Assembly (NCBI GenBank): GCA_944342025.1
Contig: CALVMD010000006.1
Coordinates: 43,864-107,863, forward strand
DNA from: an uncultured Clostridia bacterium
GTDB lineage: Bacteria > Bacillota > Clostridia > Christensenellales > Borkfalkiaceae
Direction: 5' to 3'
DNA length: 64,000 nucleotides
Position 1 is the first letter of the stretch. Each line of letters opens with the position of its first letter. Both the position numbers and the translations under genes were made by a program. The notes below the pieces were generated by a model. It was given only the letters and a program-made list of their open reading frames with translations, did not search any database and had not been told where the DNA came from. This document shows, piece after piece, positions 50,929 to 59,220 of this stretch.

Positions 50929-52701
50929 ATGAAAAACAAGATCGGGATCCGTCCGGTGATCGACGGGCGCTGGGGCGGCATCCGCGAAGGGTTGGAAGAC
51001 CAGACGATGAACATGGCGAAAGCGGCGAAAAAGCTCATCGAAGAGAATGTGTTTTATGCGGACGGAAGCCCCGCGGAAGTAGTGATCTCTCCGTGCACGA
51101 TCGGCGGGGGAAAAGAGGCCGCCGTGTGCGCGGAATATTTCCAGGAGCAGAACGTAACGGCGACGCTTACGGTGACGCCGTGCTGGTGCTACGGCACGGA
51201 GACGATGGACCTGGATCCTCTGACGACGAAAGCGGTATGGGGATTCAACGGCACGGAGCGCCCGGGCGCGGTATACCTTGCGGCGGCGATGGCCGCGCAC
51301 GCGCAGAGGGGGCTGCCCGCCTTCGCGATCTACGGAGAGGACGTGCAGGACATGGGCATGAGCGGGATCACGCCGGACGTGGAAGAAAAGATCCTGCGTT
51401 TTGCGCGCTGCGCATTGGCTGTGGGTCAGATCAAAAACAAAGCGTACGTATCGATCGGCTCGGTGGCGATGGGCATCGGCGGAAGTTTCCTCGACGCGAA
51501 CATGATGCAGAAATATTTCGGCATCCGCGCGGAATGGGTGGACATGTCCGAGATCATGAGGCGGATCGAGCTTGAAATATACGACAAAGAGGAACTGAAA
51601 AAAGAGCTTGCGTGGATCAAGGCGAACTGCAAAGAGGGCAAGGACAACAACGGCGGCGTGTGGGGGCAGAAATATTTCACGCGCGAAGAGCTGGACGGGC
51701 AGTGGGAGTTTGTCGCGAAGATGACCTTGATCATCAAGGACATCATGCTCGGCAATCCGAAGCTTGACGAGATCGACCGGCACGAAGAGGCTTTGGGCCG
51801 CAACGCGATCCTTGCGGGATTCCAGGGTCAGAGGATGTGGACGGATTTCAAACCGAACGGGGACTTTGCGGAGACGATCCTGAACTCCACGTTTGACTGG
51901 AACGGCAAAAAACAGCCCCTTCTCCTCGCAACGGAGAGCGACAACTGCAACGGGCTTGCGATGCTGTTCGAAAACCTTCTGACGGGACAGGCGAGCGCGT
52001 TTGCGGACGTGCGCACGTACTGGAGCCCGGAAGCGGTGGAGCGCGTGACGGGCTGGAAACCGACGGGCAAGGCGAAAAACGGGTTCATGCACCTGATCAA
52101 TTCGGGCGCGGCGGCGCTGGACGCGACGGGCGTGTGCAAAGACAAAGACGGAAATCCCGTAATGAAAAAGTGGACGGACGTGACGGAGCAGGACATTTCG
52201 GCGATGCTGAAAGCGACGGAGTTCTCTCCCGCAAACCGCGGGTATTTCCGCGGCGGCGGATTCAGCAGCACGTTTGCGACGCAGAGCGAAATGCCCGTAA
52301 CGCTGGTCCGCGTGAACATGGTGGACGGGATCGGGTATACGATGCAGATCGCGGAAGGCTGGACGGCCGTACTGCCCGAAAAGGTCAGCAAGGCGCTTTG
52401 GGAGCGCACGGACCTGACGTGGCCTTCGACCTGGTTCGTACCCCGCCTGAACGGCACGAACGCGTTCTCGAGCGTATACAACGTCATGGCGAACTGGGGC
52501 GCGAACCACGGCGCGTTCACGTACGGTCATATCGGGAAAGACCTCATCACGTTGGCGAGCATGTTCCGCATCCCGGTCACGCTGCACAACATCGAGGACA
52601 AGGACATCTGGCGTCCGCACGCATGGAGCGCGTTCGGCACGAAAGAGCTGGAAGGCGCCGATTTCAGGGCGTGCGCGAATTATAAGGAACTGTATAAGTA
52701 A
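50929..52701 (+). CDS. fucI: L-fucose isomerase
   Basis: Converts L-fucose to L-fuculose (often also D-arabinose to D-ribulose). The length, 590 residues, equals that of the characterised hexameric enzymes. The N-terminal region RPVIDGRWGGIREGLE and the metal-site strand YGEDVQDMGMSG match the family, as does the C-terminal end around WSAFGTKELEGADFRAC. Mn2+ is the usual metal. It is followed after 10 bp by the fuculose-phosphate aldolase gene and then the kinase gene, giving the complete L-fucose branch. Confidence 0.95.
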   Translation: MKNKIGIRPVIDGRWGGIREGLEDQTMNMAKAAKKLIEENVFYADGSPAEVVISPCTIGGGKEAAVCAEYFQEQNVTATLTVTPCWCYGTETMDLDPLTTKAVWGFNGTERPGAVYLAAAMAAHAQRGLPAFAIYGEDVQDMGMSGITPDVEEKILRFARCALAVGQIKNKAYVSIGSVAMGIGGSFLDANMMQKYFGIRAEWVDMSEIMRRIELEIYDKEELKKELAWIKANCKEGKDNNGGVWGQKYFTREELDGQWEFVAKMTLIIKDIMLGNPKLDEIDRHEEALGRNAILAGFQGQRMWTDFKPNGDFAETILNSTFDWNGKKQPLLLATESDNCNGLAMLFENLLTGQASAFADVRTYWSPEAVERVTGWKPTGKAKNGFMHLINSGAAALDATGVCKDKDGNPVMKKWTDVTEQDISAMLKATEFSPANRGYFRGGGFSSTFATQSEMPVTLVRVNMVDGIGYTMQIAEGWTAVLPEKVSKALWERTDLTWPSTWFVPRLNGTNAFSSVYNVMANWGANHGAFTYGHIGKDLITLASMFRIPVTLHNIEDKDIWRPHAWSAFGTKELEGADFRACANYKELYK

Positions 52702-52711
52702 GTAAAGAGCC

Positions 52712-53436
52712 ATGAAAACGGAAAGAGAGATCAAAGAAGAGATCTGCGAGATCGGTAAGCGGATCTATGCGCGGGGCATGGTTGCGTCGAACGACGGGAA
52801 CATTTCCGTCAAGCTGAACGAGCACGAGTATCTGTGCACGCCGACGGGCGTGAGCAAGGGATTCATGACGCCCGAGTATATCTGCAAGGTAGACGAACAC
52901 TGCAACGTGCTGGAAGCGAACGAAGGGTTCAAGCCTTCGTCCGAGGTAAAAATGCACATGCGCGTATACAGGGAGCGTCCGGACGTAAAGTCGGTGGTGC
53001 ACGCGCATCCGATGTATGCGACGGCGTTTGCGATCGCGGGGTCCCGCTGACAAAGCCGATCATGCCGGAGGCGGTGATCTTTCTCGGAGGGGTGCCGATC
53101 GCGGAATACGGCACGCCGTCCACGGAGGAGATCCCCGACGCGGTGTCCAAATATCTGCCGTATTTCGACGCGGTTTTGCTCGCCAACCACGGCGCGCTGA
53201 CGTACGGCGAGTCGCTTTTGAACGCGTATCATAAGATGGAATCGGTGGAGTTTTACGCACAGCTGATGTTTTTGTCGATGCAGCTGGGCGGGCCGAAGGT
53301 GCTGGACGAAAAGAAGGTGGAAAAACTCTACGAGATCCGACAGAAATTCAACGTGCAGGGCAGGCACCCTTCGCAGCTGTATGCGGCGGGGCAAACGGAA
53401 CTTCTGAACGAACTGCTGAACGGAAAAAATGAATAA
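52712..53436 (+). pseudogene. fucA: L-fuculose-phosphate aldolase, interrupted by a one-base deletion
   Basis: A class II aldolase that would split L-fuculose-1-phosphate into dihydroxyacetone phosphate and lactaldehyde. The first frame (52712-53050) encodes zinc-site elements SSEVKMHM and VVHAHPMYATAF, then ends in AGSR and a stop. The rest, starting GVPLTKPIMPEAV with the third ligand region LANHGALTYG, continues in the next frame to 53436. Adding one G to the GGGG run at 53038-53041 restores a full ~241-residue protein. The break lies in a homopolymer, so sequencing error is as likely as real loss. It overlaps the kinase gene by eight bases. Confidence 0.85.
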
Positions 53437-54844
53437 GGTGCGGGCGTTGGCGCTGGATTTCGGCGCATCGGGCGGCCGTGCGATCGTGGGCGAATTCGAC
53501 GGGGAACGGGTGGAACTGAAAGAGGTGCACCGTTTCCCGAACGAGCCCGTAGAAGTGAACGGCACGCTGTATTGGGACGTGCTGCGCCTGTTTCACGAAT
53601 TGAAGCGCGGGATCCGCGCGGCGGAAGAATCGGGCGGGGCGGACAGCGTCGGCGTGGACACGTGGGGCGTGGATTTCGGGCTGTTGGACAGGGACGGAAA
53701 ACTTCTGTCATCGCCTCTGCATTACCGCGACCCGATCACCTCGCATGCGCGGGAAGAGATGGAAAAGACGATGCCGCTCGCCGAATTATACCGCGAGACG
53801 GGGATCGCTTTCCAGCCGTACAATACGGTCTGTCAGCTCGCCATGCTGAAAAAGAACGGCAGCGTCGCTCTGGAACACGCCGCGTGTGCGCTGTTCATGC
53901 CCGACCTGTTCACTTATTTTCTGACCGGCAGCAAACTCTGCGAACATTCGATCGCGGGCACGTCGGGGCTGCTGAAAGCGGGCAAGCCCGCTTTCAGCGA
54001 AAAGATCTTTGCGGCGTACGGACTGAAAAACCTGTTTCCGCAGGTATCCGGGTCGGGAACGGTCGCGGGAATGCTGCGGGATGAGATCGTAAAAGAGTTG
54101 GGGCTGAAAAAGAACATGACCGTCATCGCGACGCTGGGTCACGACACGGCGTCCGCGTTTTTCGCCGCAGCGCCTGAAAGGGACGAGGCGGTCCTCTCCA
54201 GCGGCACGTGGTCGCTGCTCGGCGCGGTGACGGACCGGCCGAACGCGTCGGCGGAAGCTGCCGAAGAAGGGTATACCAACGAGATCGGGTTCGGCGGGAA
54301 AGTCCGGTTCCTGCGCAACATCGTCGGGCTTTGGATCATACAGGAATGCAAACGCTCGTGGGAAAAGGACGGGATAACCCTGTCGTTTTCGGAGATCGCC
54401 GCGGGAGCGGAAAGGGAAGAAGCGGGCAGATGCTTTATCGACCCGGATGCGGAAGAATTCTATTTTCCGCACGGCATGCCGCAAAAGGTCTCGGAATATT
54501 GCAGGCGTACGGGGCAATATGTGCCCGAAACGCCGTTTGAGATCGCGCGGTGCGTCTACGATTCTTTGGCGATGTCCTATCAAAAACACTTGAAAACGCT
54601 GGAACGGCTTACGGGAAACACGTATACAACGCTGCGCGTCGTCGGAGGCGGGTCGAACAACGAGGCGCTCAACCGCGCAACGGCGAAGGCGTGCGGCGTC
54701 CGCGTGACGGCTGGGCCCGCAGAGGGCACCGCGCTCGGCAACATCCTCTGCCAGCTCATCGCGCTCGGCGCCGTCCGCGGCGAAGACGAGGCGAGAAAAA
54801 TCGTGAAAAATTCCTGCCCGCTCCGCGATTTCTTCCCCGCGTAA
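53429..54844 (+). CDS. FGGY-family L-fuculokinase/rhamnulokinase
   Basis: A sugar kinase of 471 residues in the RhaB-type branch of the FGGY family. ATP-binding start: ALDFGASGGRAI (residues 8-19). Substrate region: DTWGVDFGLLD. C-terminal adenosine motif: VVGGGSNNEALNRATA. RhaB-like kinases phosphorylate L-rhamnulose and/or L-fuculose; the adjacent fucI and fucA genes indicate L-fuculose here. This is the last gene of the long run; no clear terminator follows it. Confidence 0.9.
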   Translation: MNKVRALALDFGASGGRAIVGEFDGERVELKEVHRFPNEPVEVNGTLYWDVLRLFHELKRGIRAAEESGGADSVGVDTWGVDFGLLDRDGKLLSSPLHYRDPITSHAREEMEKTMPLAELYRETGIAFQPYNTVCQLAMLKKNGSVALEHAACALFMPDLFTYFLTGSKLCEHSIAGTSGLLKAGKPAFSEKIFAAYGLKNLFPQVSGSGTVAGMLRDEIVKELGLKKNMTVIATLGHDTASAFFAAAPERDEAVLSSGTWSLLGAVTDRPNASAEAAEEGYTNEIGFGGKVRFLRNIVGLWIIQECKRSWEKDGITLSFSEIAAGAEREEAGRCFIDPDAEEFYFPHGMPQKVSEYCRRTGQYVPETPFEIARCVYDSLAMSYQKHLKTLERLTGNTYTTLRVVGGGSNNEALNRATAKACGVRVTAGPAEGTALGNILCQLIALGAVRGEDEARKIVKNSCPLRDFFPA

Positions 54845-54912
54845 GCGCCTTTGCGTTCCGCGGAATGATTTTGCGGTTTTCTGCGCATACTGCCTTAAAA
54901 AGGAGGCTTTGT

Positions 54913-55356
54913 ATGGCAGACATCAAAAAGGACAGCGAACTCCTCGCCGAGATCTACCGCAACGCGCATTATGCGCTCGAATCTATTTCGGACATTCTGC
55001 CCGAAACGGAGGACGGAGAGATGTGCGAAGAATTGAAAAAGATGCACGACGATTACGAGCGCATTTCGGGCAGAGCGGCGCAGATCGCCAAGGACGAGGG
55101 GCTGGAACTCAAAGAACCGGGGCCGATCAAAAAGGCGATGATGTGGGGTTCGATCAAAATGAACACCATGAAAGACGGCAGCCGCGAACACATCGCCGAA
55201 ATGATGACGCAGGGTACCGTCATGGGCATCACTGCGCTTGCCCGTTCGATGGGAGATTGCGGCGAGAACTGCGATCCCGAGATCAGAAAGCTCGCGGAAG
55301 AACTCTTAAAGACGGAACAGGACTGCGAAAAGCGGATGAAAACATATCTCAACTGA
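54913..55356 (+). CDS. Small helical protein, unknown function
   Basis: A 147-residue soluble, mostly helical protein that I do not recognise. It starts at ATG 54913 after AAGGAGG. Helical segments such as SELLAEIYRNAHYALESIS and a late cysteine cluster (GDCGENCDPE, then EQDCEKR) resemble four-helix ferritin-like or DUF2383-like bundles. No metal ligand set is certain. It is set apart from the sugar operon by a short gap and precedes the rplU promoter. Confidence 0.65.
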   Translation: MADIKKDSELLAEIYRNAHYALESISDILPETEDGEMCEELKKMHDDYERISGRAAQIAKDEGLELKEPGPIKKAMMWGSIKMNTMKDGSREHIAEMMTQGTVMGITALARSMGDCGENCDPEIRKLAEELLKTEQDCEKRMKTYLN

Positions 55357-55437
55357 CTTTTTCGGGAGGGCGGCATGGCCGCCCTCGGTTTCTATGAAAA
55401 ATATCGTTCGTTTTCGGGTGCGGGCGCGGAAAATCGC

Positions 55438-55466
55438 TTGACTTTTCTCACCGTATATGTTAAATT
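55438..55466 (+). promoter_or_regulatory. Promoter of rplU-rpmA
   Basis: TTGACT (55438-55443) and TAAATT (55461-55466) are spaced 17 bp, starting a leader of about 90 nt before rplU. Confidence 0.7.
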
Positions 55467-55550
55467 AGAATCCGAGCCGCTCGGAACGGGCTTTTATAAG
55501 CGCGCAGATTTTTGCGCCGCCTGATATACGGCGAGACTGGTCAGAGGAGG
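55467..55550 (+). ncRNA. Structured rplU leader, possible L21 leader
   Basis: The 5' untranslated region can form short GC-rich hairpins (CCGAG with CTCGG near 55472-55484, GCGC with GCGC around 55500-55518, GCCG with CGGC around 55518-55532) just upstream of the GAGGAGG site. Its position matches the L21 autoregulatory leader known in Firmicutes; I judged this from position and hairpins, not from an alignment. Confidence 0.4.
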
Positions 55551-55559
55551 TAAAAGATT

Positions 55560-55865
55560 TTGTACGCTATCATCGAAAACGGGAACAAACAGTATAAGGT
55601 TTCCGAAGGCGACGTCGTGCGCGTTGAAAAACTCGATGCGAACGTCGGCGACAGCGTTGAATTCTCCGTCGTGATGGTTGCCGACGACAACGGCATCAAG
55701 TGCGGCGCGGAAGTGGAAAACGCGAAAGTCAGCGCGACGGTCGAGGCGCAGGACAAGTTCAAAAAGATCGTCGTCTTCAAGTACAAAGCGAAGAAGAACG
55801 AGCGTAAAAAACAGGGTCATCGTCAGCCCTTTACGCAAGTCAAGATCGAAAAGATCTCGCTGTAA
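55560..55865 (+). CDS. rplU: 50S ribosomal protein L21
   Basis: A large-subunit ribosomal protein of 101 residues. It starts at TTG 55560, placed 9 nt after GAGGAGG, and reads (M)[17 protein letters not shown] as in other L21 proteins. The C-terminal [19 protein letters not shown] block is canonical. The unusual TTG start may damp translation. It is transcribed with rpmA. Confidence 0.97.
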   Translation: MYAIIENGNKQYKVSEGDVVRVEKLDANVGDSVEFSVVMVADDNGIKCGAEVENAKVSATVEAQDKFKKIVVFKYKAKKNERKKQGHRQPFTQVKIEKISL

Positions 55866-55927
55866 CGCATCCGACCGCGGCATTGCGGTGCGGGAGCGGG
55901 TAAAATTTATCGAAAAGGAGAAAAACA

Positions 55928-56203
55928 ATGATTTTTATCAGTTTGTTTGCTCATAAAAAGGGAACGGGCTCCTCTCACAACGGGCGCGACAGCGAGGCGA
56001 AGCGTCTCGGAGTAAAGCGTTCGGACGGGCAGGAAGTGCTCGCGGGCAATATCCTTGTCCGTCAGCGCGGCACCAAATTCCATCCCGGCAATAACGTCGG
56101 CATCGGCAAAGACGATACCCTCTTTGCACTCGTCGACGGCGTTGTCCGTTTCGAAAGATTGGGCAAAGACAGGAAACAGGTCAGCGTTTACAAAGCGCAG
56201 TAA
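55928..56203 (+). CDS. rpmA: 50S ribosomal protein L27, with short N-terminal extension
   Basis: A large-subunit protein of 91 residues whose N-terminus reaches the peptidyl-transferase centre. The mature part begins [22 protein letters not shown] seven-residue extension (MIFISLF) precedes it, comparable to the nine-residue, Prp-cleaved extension of Firmicutes L27. The protease gene prp, which usually lies between rplU and rpmA, is not here; the gap is only 62 bp. Start at ATG 55928 after AAGGAG. Confidence 0.96.
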   Translation: MIFISLFAHKKGTGSSHNGRDSEAKRLGVKRSDGQEVLAGNILVRQRGTKFHPGNNVGIGKDDTLFALVDGVVRFERLGKDRKQVSVYKAQ

Positions 56204-56219
56204 CCGAACAGAAAAAGGA

Positions 56220-56252
56220 CTCCCGCACGGAAACCGTGCGGGAGATTTTTTT
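56220..56252 (+). terminator. Rho-independent terminator
   Basis: A perfect 11-bp stem (56220-56230 with 56234-56244) has an AAA loop, followed by A and seven T. It ends the rplU-rpmA operon. Confidence 0.94.
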
Positions 56253-56331
56253 GCGCGTTTTTTCCGCGGGCGCGGCGAAATAGGGCGGTTTTCTGTTCGG
56301 CTGGCTGGGGCTTCTCCTTTGCCTTGCGGGG

Positions 56332-56907
56332 GTGATCGGGGCGATCGTTCTTCTGATCAGAGCCGGGGCGCCCTTCCCTTTGTCCGGGCGGGCAAAGGGC
56401 GTGCCTTCCTGCGAGGGGGCTGCGGGCGCGGGCGAGCCCCGCAAACCTGCGGTTTCTTCGGGCCGCCCGTCCGGCGGCGGAACGCAAACGCCGGGGTCCC
56501 GCGGCGGGCAGAGCGGGGACGGAGATACGAGAGAGTGGGCGACGGGCAACCGTCTGCAATCGTATGTGCGTTCGGCGGTGCAGGGCGTCGGGAGCGGGAT
56601 CTTCCGCCTGGGGCATTACGGCGCGATGCGCTTTGACAATATTTCCGTCAGTTACTCTTTCACCACCGTGCATATCGATGCGCGGATGACTTATTCGGTG
56701 AGCAGCGAAAATATGGGAGATTCGCCCGACTTGATCGCCGCGCGGATCAAGGAGGAAATGAACGACTGTCTTTCCGCGGCAAAGAGCGCGCTGGAAAAGG
56801 CCGCCGTGCGCGGGATAGAGGAGGTGAGGCGGAAATACCGCAATTACGACGGAAACATTGCCGTCAATACCGAAGTCAAGATAGAGGCGAGGGGTAAAGC
56901 GGCATGA
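56332..56907 (+). CDS. Membrane-anchored protein of unknown function, start uncertain
   Basis: A protein of about 191 residues. The open frame extends upstream to a stop at 56281 and encodes a hydrophobic helix (GFLFGWLGLLLCLAGV) just before the GTG at 56332. The only possible starts are that GTG or a CTG at 56293, neither with a good ribosome-binding site. The helix is followed by a low-complexity Gly/Ser/Pro/Arg linker (about residues 18-70). A folded domain comes next, with an alternating beta pattern (ISVSYSFTTVHIDARMTYSV) and two helices. No family recognised. It overlaps the next gene by four bases. Confidence 0.55.
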   Translation: MIGAIVLLIRAGAPFPLSGRAKGVPSCEGAAGAGEPRKPAVSSGRPSGGGTQTPGSRGGQSGDGDTREWATGNRLQSYVRSAVQGVGSGIFRLGHYGAMRFDNISVSYSFTTVHIDARMTYSVSSENMGDSPDLIAARIKEEMNDCLSAAKSALEKAAVRGIEEVRRKYRNYDGNIAVNTEVKIEARGKAA

Positions 56908-57227
56908 AAGACACGCTCAGAATCGTTTTCGGTATTTTATGGCTTGCGGCGGCGGTTGCGTACTTTGTCATCGCTGTCAACGGATTGATAGACGGTTTTA
57001 CGTGGGAAAAGCTGTTTCTGTATTTTGCCATTGCTTTCGTTCTGAATTTGTTCGTCATCCCGATCACGGGCGGATATATGAAGCGGGCGGACTGGTCGAC
57101 GGGAGCGAAGATGCTCGTCGGGATCTTTATGACGCTCGTTTTGGCTCCCCTGTGTTTGTTCAGAAACGCCGTGATCGTTCTGTTTCAATTGATCAAAGGT
57201 CTGTTTACGGGTTGGTCTGACCGCTGA
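56904..57227 (+). CDS. Small three-helix membrane protein
   Basis: A 107-residue integral membrane protein with hydrophobic segments near residues 5-28, 36-55 and 68-98. Unrecognised family. ATG 56904 overlaps the stop of the preceding gene, so the two are probably translated together and may function together at the membrane. It ends just before the terminator of the opposing gene. Confidence 0.65.
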   Translation: MKDTLRIVFGILWLAAAVAYFVIAVNGLIDGFTWEKLFLYFAIAFVLNLFVIPITGGYMKRADWSTGAKMLVGIFMTLVLAPLCLFRNAVIVLFQLIKGLFTGWSDR

Positions 57228-57244
57228 AAATGATGCGATACATG

Positions 57245-57277
57245 AAAAAAACGGCTCCGCGCGGATCGCGGAGCCGT
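57245..57277 (-). terminator. Rho-independent terminator
   Basis: A perfect 11-bp stem (57251-57261 with 57267-57277). The A-run at 57245-57250 serves as a U-tract for minus-strand transcription. It abuts the stop codon of the membrane protein gene on that strand. Confidence 0.88.
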
Positions 57278-57841
57278 TCATACTTTGGGGGCGGATTGCC
57301 TTTTTTTCATCTGCTTGACGGTGTTTGCGGTGCCGTCGATGTTTGCGATGACCGTCCGCACGTCTACTTCTTTGCCGTCCTCGTCTTTGACGGGCTGCGG
57401 CACGTAGACCTTTTTGCCGAATCCGCCGAGTGCGTGTTCCAAAAGTTCGGCAAATACGTTTACGAAAAAGCTCCACAGCAGGAAGGGCACCGAAACGGAG
57501 GAGATGATCAGCGAAAACGCGTTTGTGTTTTGCACGGTGGAAATGACGAGGAAGATGGTGATCGCCGATGCGACCAGCTGAAACAGGTATTTCGTCATTT
57601 TGACGAACCGGTGCAGCTTGGGGCGCGCCTTGTCCATCAGGTTGATGCGGTAGCTGACGATCGTGATGAAGATCGAAAGCGCCAGCGCCGCGCCGATCAG
57701 ACACAGGAGGATGGTGCCGATACGGCTGTCCTCGTATCGGGTGTAATAGTATACGGCATATACGGTATACGCCGAGTATCCGGTCAAAAATATACAGCTT
57801 AAGATAAAGCGGGAAAGTTTGATACGCTTTGCGAGACTCAT
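57278..57841 (-). CDS. Four-helix membrane protein, unknown function
   Basis: A 187-residue membrane protein with hydrophobic segments near residues 13-32, 42-60, 85-103 and 112-132. The C-terminal hydrophilic tail is about 50 residues (YVPQPVKDEDGKEVDVRTVI). I start it at ATG 57841. A GTG six codons earlier is in frame, but a promoter-like pair (TTGCAA, 17 bp, TATCAT with its -10 at 57856-57851) would place the RNA start about 3 nt before the ATG, making the message nearly leaderless. Family not recognised. Confidence 0.65.
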   Translation of the reverse strand: MSLAKRIKLSRFILSCIFLTGYSAYTVYAVYYYTRYEDSRIGTILLCLIGAALALSIFITIVSYRINLMDKARPKLHRFVKMTKYLFQLVASAITIFLVISTVQNTNAFSLIISSVSVPFLLWSFFVNVFAELLEHALGGFGKKVYVPQPVKDEDGKEVDVRTVIANIDGTANTVKQMKKRQSAPKV

Positions 57842-58026
57842 AGCATATCTATGATACACAGAAAAAAGTTTTTTTGCAAACGTTTTTGCGCCGTTTGGAG
57901 GCTGAGGAAGATTTTTCCTGCCGCCATCCGGTTTTTTTTGCGGTATTTTGCCGAAAAGCGCTTTCTTTTTATCCTGCGATGTTATATAATATAGGGAAAC
58001 ATGAATATTTATGCAGCGGGGAAAGG

Positions 58027-58884
58027 ATGAAGGAGATCAGATTGCCGTCGGAATATTTTGACCCCGCGCAGACGCTTTGCTGCGGGCAGGTATTCCGTTT
58101 TCGTCCGTGCGGCGGCGGGTTTATCGTATACGCAAAAGACAGGGCGTGCCGCCTGTTCAAAGAGGGCGGCTTTGCGCATATCGTCTGCGGGGATGAGGAC
58201 GCGGATTTTTTTGAAAATTATTTCGACCTTTCGCGCGATTATGAAAAGATCGTAAGAGAAGCAAAAAATGCGGGGGTGCCCGTCCTTTCTGCGGCGGCGG
58301 AATGCGGAAAGGGAATCCGCATCCTCAACCAGGATCCCGAAGAGGCTCTGTTTTCTTTTATCCTGTCGCAGAACAACCGTATCCCGCGCATCAGGGCGAT
58401 CATAGAGCGGCTGTGCGACGCGCTCGGAGAGGAGCGTATGTTTATGGGGGAAAGGTATCGCGCGTTTCCGACGGCGGAAAAACTTGCCGAAAGGGACGAA
58501 GCGTTTTATCTTTCGGCGGGCGCGGGCTATCGCGCGAAATACATGGAAGAAACGGCGCGACGGGTCGCAAAAGCGGGCGTTTCGCCTTTTGCGAAACTTC
58601 GCGGCGGCGAACTCAGGCGGGCGCTCATGCGCTTTCCGGGCGTGGGGCCGAAAGTCGCGGACTGCGTCGCTCTGTTCGGGTTTCACGATTCGGGGGCGTT
58701 CCCCGTGGATACGTGGATCGAAAAGGTCTATCGCGAAGATTTCGGCGGAAAGGAAAAGGACAGAGAGAAGATCGCCGCATATTTCGCCGAAAGGTTCGGC
58801 GAAAACGGCGGATATATCCAGCAATATCTCTTTTATTACAAGAGAGGACGGGAGGTTGCAGATGGCAAACATAACGATCGATGA
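58027..58884 (+). CDS. 8-oxoguanine DNA glycosylase (OGG1-type HhH-GPD)
   Basis: A base-excision repair enzyme of 285 residues that removes 8-oxoguanine opposite cytosine and has lyase activity. The N-terminal OGG_N-like domain (LCCGQVFRF) is followed by the HhH-GPD core. The catalytic Lys209 lies in FPGVGPKVADC and the catalytic Asp228 in FPVDTW. The start is ATG 58027 after GGGGAAAGG; a perfect TATAAT at 57985-57990 lies upstream with a poor -35. Its last 23 bases overlap the ferredoxin gene, so repair and 2-oxoacid oxidation genes share a transcript. Confidence 0.92.
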   Translation: MKEIRLPSEYFDPAQTLCCGQVFRFRPCGGGFIVYAKDRACRLFKEGGFAHIVCGDEDADFFENYFDLSRDYEKIVREAKNAGVPVLSAAAECGKGIRILNQDPEEALFSFILSQNNRIPRIRAIIERLCDALGEERMFMGERYRAFPTAEKLAERDEAFYLSAGAGYRAKYMEETARRVAKAGVSPFAKLRGGELRRALMRFPGVGPKVADCVALFGFHDSGAFPVDTWIEKVYREDFGGKEKDREKIAAYFAERFGENGGYIQQYLFYYKRGREVADGKHNDR

Positions 58885-59068
58885 GAAAGTGTGCAAGGGG
58901 TGCGGGCTGTGCGCGAATGCCTGCCCGAAAAACGTGATCTCTTTGAGCAAGCACAGGATGAACGCAAACGGATATTTCGTGGCGGAAAAAGTCAATCCGC
59001 AGAACTGCATCGGCTGCGCGTTCTGCGCGATCATGTGTCCGGACTGCGCGATCGAAGTGGAAAAATAA
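58862..59068 (+). CDS. Ferredoxin-like delta subunit of 2-oxoacid:ferredoxin oxidoreductase
   Basis: A 68-residue 2[4Fe-4S] protein with two CxxCxxCxxxCP motifs (CKGCGLCANACPK near residue 11 and CIGCAFCAIMCPD near residue 49). It carries electrons from the TPP-containing core to free ferredoxin. It is encoded first in the order delta, alpha, beta, gamma, the usual layout for VOR/KOR enzymes. It overlaps the glycosylase gene by 23 bases, so translation is probably coupled. Confidence 0.93.
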   Translation: MANITIDEKVCKGCGLCANACPKNVISLSKHRMNANGYFVAEKVNPQNCIGCAFCAIMCPDCAIEVEK

Positions 59069-59122
59069 AAAAGAGCTCGCCAATTTCTCGGCAAGCTGTT
59101 GCCTGCGAAATTGTGCGATCTG

Positions 59123-59153
59123 AGGGGAAACCCGAACGGCTTTCCCCTCGCGT
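59123..59153 (+). other. Hairpin in the leader of the oxidoreductase alpha subunit
   Basis: A 9-bp perfect stem (GAGGGGAAA with TTTCCCCTC) has a loop of about 10 nt and no T-run. It is in the 152-bp gap between delta and alpha subunit genes. I see no known riboswitch; it may be an mRNA processing or stabilising element. Confidence 0.4.
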
Positions 59154-59220
59154 CGGCATATCAGAGGGCACGCATATTATGCAATCGCGGAATTTCGTGA
59201 ACACAGACAAGGAGGTCTTT

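Noticed and set aside
49633-52734. A 1033-codon open frame on the - strand opposite UroD-like 3 and fucI
   Set aside because: Both opposite-strand genes have strong family signatures; the reverse frame has shadow-type composition and no recognisable domain.
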